NCBI GenBank assembly: GCA_047967505.1
Contig: CM106538.1
From: Dipteris shenzhenensis
Lineage: Eukaryota; Polypodiophyta; Polypodiopsida; Gleicheniales
Strand: one strand, 5' to 3'
Length of the DNA stretch: 64,000 bases
Program-made: the position numbers and the translations under genes
Notes under the pieces: model-generated
What the model was told of the DNA's origin: nothing
Seen by the model: the letters and a program-made list of their open reading frames with translations, nothing else
Database searches by the model: none
In this document: positions 60,300 to 64,000 of the stretch, in pieces
Layout of the letters: every line of letters begins with the position of its first letter
Position numbering within the stretch: position 1 is the stretch's first letter

Positions 60300-61540
60300 C
60301 ATGGATTCGATTACGTGGATCTACATACCTGAGACATGGCACAAGAAGTCATTGACATGAAAGTCAAAACATAAGCAAACATTACTAGCATAAAGAAATT
60401 TTGGTGCATGATTTGTAATATACCTAAGCATGGTTCCCCATATGTCTTGAAATGATCGACAAAAAGAGTTTGCCATGCATATTTGGTCTTGAATGCTTTC
60501 ACCATGGTGCTATCCTATTCCACTCTCTCTCGGACTCCCTTCCCTATACCCCCTTGACGTTCATGATCTCTCCTAGATCCTTGAGCATGGCATCCCTAGT
60601 CGACTAGTCTTGAACCTTAAGCATGCGGTGCTTTAGCCAGCACCCATGTACATGCCATAAGATGGGGATACCAAAAACATCCTTGCACATGCCAAGCCCA
60701 AACCAATGCAATTAGGTGGCATGGACAAAAAAAGAGTGAAAGGAAAAAGATCCATTGGTAGCACTTCTTTTATTCTCTCCACCATCAATCAACAAAGAAG
60801 GATTTGGACCCATTCTATATCCTTCAACTCTGGTACTGCACCATACACCATGAAGGCGTTTTCTTTTCCAAGAGCAGTCATGGTCGATATCCCTAAAGGT
60901 TTTCAGGTAGAAAACCATGTCCTTATTAGTGCAAGGGGAGGTTATCACCCAAGCCATGGGAATGCCATTACAATGGGCATTGAACACAAAGAATGCACCT
61001 AGATCATCTAGAAATTCAAAAAACGTATGCTATATTTATTTGTTTTGAATGTAGCATCCATGGCTAAAAGGATAATGTTAGCCCACTAATTGAGCATGCT
61101 CATCAATTACCATGGTGTTTGAATGCCGAAAATTAAAGCATGGCCAAGTGCATCGTTTTGGTCTTGGAAAACAAATGCATGGTTTGAAGCTTGAGTTTCC
61201 CATAGCTGTAATGCTCTTCACATCATCTTTATGGTACTGAAAAGTATGTTGCAACCTTTGTGAGAACCTTAAGCATGTCTCTCAGTGTGAGAAAATCATC
61301 TCTTCCAAGAGAAATAGTAGGATTTTCATGCTTCTTGCTTTGCACCAAATCAGTATGCAAACTTGCTATTGTGTGCACCCCTCGACAAGTTGTAAAAGAA
61401 TTCAAACTTTATGGCGGCTGATGGCCAAGGAGCATAGACAGTGCTCCTCTTGGAGTCATCCTTGACATAAGAAACACTGTGGCAAATCTTATCATTCTTG
61501 TCCACAAGATTCATCTTTATGTATGTGATAGATGTCACAT
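60300..61540 (-). pseudogene. MULE-like DDE transposase relic
   Basis: The minus strand reads MDATFKTNKYSIRFLNF (about 61060-61010, first catalytic Asp context LDATxxTNKY). The next frame gives VFNAHCNGIPMAWVITSPCT and NKDMVFYLKTFRD (60987-60890), which is the plant MULE pattern VxDxxxNGxPVAWxIxSR. PSLLIDGG (about 60790) sits where the second Asp (FMxDxA) is expected. FKTKYAWQTLFVDHFKTYGE at about 60500-60430 is a further weak remnant, and 61538-61350 may be upstream sequence. No terminal inverted repeats were seen. It is heavily broken. Confidence 0.55.
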
Positions 61541-63275
<1,735 letters not shown>

Positions 63276-63762
63276 ACATACTAAATATGAAAAAAATTTA
63301 AAAATTGCCCACATATTTGTGTGCATGCAAGAGATGGTGAGGCTGTCTTGACCCACATCATGCCTGCATACACATGGGCATGTAAGCTATTTGTTGAAAA
63401 CATTTTCACATTTGTAGGGACACACACACACATGCATGCACATGCATGTGTACAGACACACAAAACTTGATACTAAATCTTATATATAAATGCCTTAATT
63501 TTTTCCCTTTGTATACTTATTTGCATTTTTTAATCCACACTTTGTATACATATTTTTTCATTTACCTAAAATGTTACAAATGTCACATTCAGCTAATTAA
63601 TTTGCAATTATTGAAAAAATATTAAATACAAATGAAAATAAAGAAACACAAATCTCATAATTTTGTTATTAAAAAAATGTTCAATTTAGTCAAACAAGAA
63701 GATTTTGATCATTGGTGTCATTATAAAAATTGCAACGAAATGTAACAACCACCAAATGTGAA

Positions 63763-64000
63763 TCACTCTAGCTTGAAAGATGGATCAACCTTACAAGTTG
63801 CATGTCTTTGATCAACATAGTAACCCTTTTGGCATGGGCTATAGGAAAGTGTGTCCTCAAGAAGGGAGATCAGAGACAATTCACATGCCTCTTGCAACGT
63901 ATAAAGAGCCATGGATTGAATTTGGAGGCCATCTTTGAATTCCTCCATTATCTCCTTCATCAATAGAGTGGATGAAGCTCTCACAACAAAAGGCCCCATA
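63763..64000 (-). pseudogene. Histone H3 pseudogene, 3' part, off the right edge
   Basis: The minus strand from 64000 encodes the H3 alpha-1/alpha-2 histone-fold segment: LLMKEIMEEFKDGLQIQSMA corresponds to the family's LVREIAQDFKTDLRFQSxAV, and LQEACELSLISLLEDT to LQEAxEAYLVGLFEDT. A frameshift then follows. One frame over (about 63850-63790) it continues IAHAKRVTMLIKDMQLVRLI, close to H3 AIHAKRVTIMPKDMQLARRI, with a stop four codons later, about where H3 ends. The frame kept open instead runs to a stop at 63763. The one-base slip and many substitutions indicate a pseudogene. The N-terminal tail lies outside the window. Confidence 0.82.

Overview
This window is nuclear DNA of a land plant with a large, transposon-filled genome. 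The evidence is spliced genes with plant-type GT-AG introns, Ty1/copia elements carrying the plant initiator-Met-tRNA primer binding site (TGGTATCAGAGC), Ty3/gypsy and L1-type LINE relics on both strands, a MULE-like transposase relic, and intergenic DNA rich in microsatellites. The one long intron (about 10.4 kb) is filled with transposons, which fits a fern, lycophyte or gymnosperm. I cannot name the species. There is nothing bacterial, and I saw no CRISPR array, tRNA or rRNA.

Only two protein-coding genes look intact, both on the minus strand. The first (19570-20470) is a two-exon BLOC-1 subunit 2 (BLOS2) gene encoding 171 aa. The second (40087-53284) is a four-exon homologue of sphingomyelin phosphodiesterase 4 / neutral sphingomyelinase 3 (SMPD4), about 776 aa with a C-terminal membrane anchor. 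Its first intron holds a nearly complete LINE (43.7-49.6 kb), a copia gag/PBS fragment and an 0.8-kb polypurine/polypyrimidine block. The SMPD4 upstream region is CpG-rich and carries two G-boxes arranged as a perfect inverted repeat.

Broken host genes: a vacuolar-sorting-receptor-like PA-domain pseudogene (about 29.77-30.24 kb) and a frameshifted histone H3 pseudogene running off the right edge (63.76-64.0 kb).

Layout: 0-2.9 kb LINE (-); 3.4-3.9 kb copia gag (-); 4-6.7 kb old repeats; 6.7-10.5 kb two facing copia LTRs and a copia pol (-); 10.5-13 kb three LINE pieces; 14.3-18.3 kb one Ty3/gypsy element whose 5' half is inverted in place; 18.3-19.1 kb LINE; 19.6-20.5 kb BLOS2; 21.9-23.1 kb copia PBS and gag; 23.8-24.4 kb hAT-like non-autonomous element; 24.4-29.7 kb mostly unassigned; 29.8-30.2 kb receptor pseudogene; 30.7-36.9 kb LINE split by a gypsy gag-pro-RT-RNaseH segment; 37.9-38.8 kb copia gag-pro; 40.1-53.3 kb SMPD4; 56.4-57.5 kb 1.1-kb polypurine block; 60.3-61.5 kb MULE-like relic; 63.0-63.3 kb long CA and alternating purine/pyrimidine tract; 63.8-64 kb H3 pseudogene.

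I found no multi-gene accessory system. The most unusual features are structural: the internally inverted gypsy element, the split LINE, the LINE with a pyrimidine-rich 5' block and a duplicated zinc-knuckle segment in ORF1, and the H3 relic.
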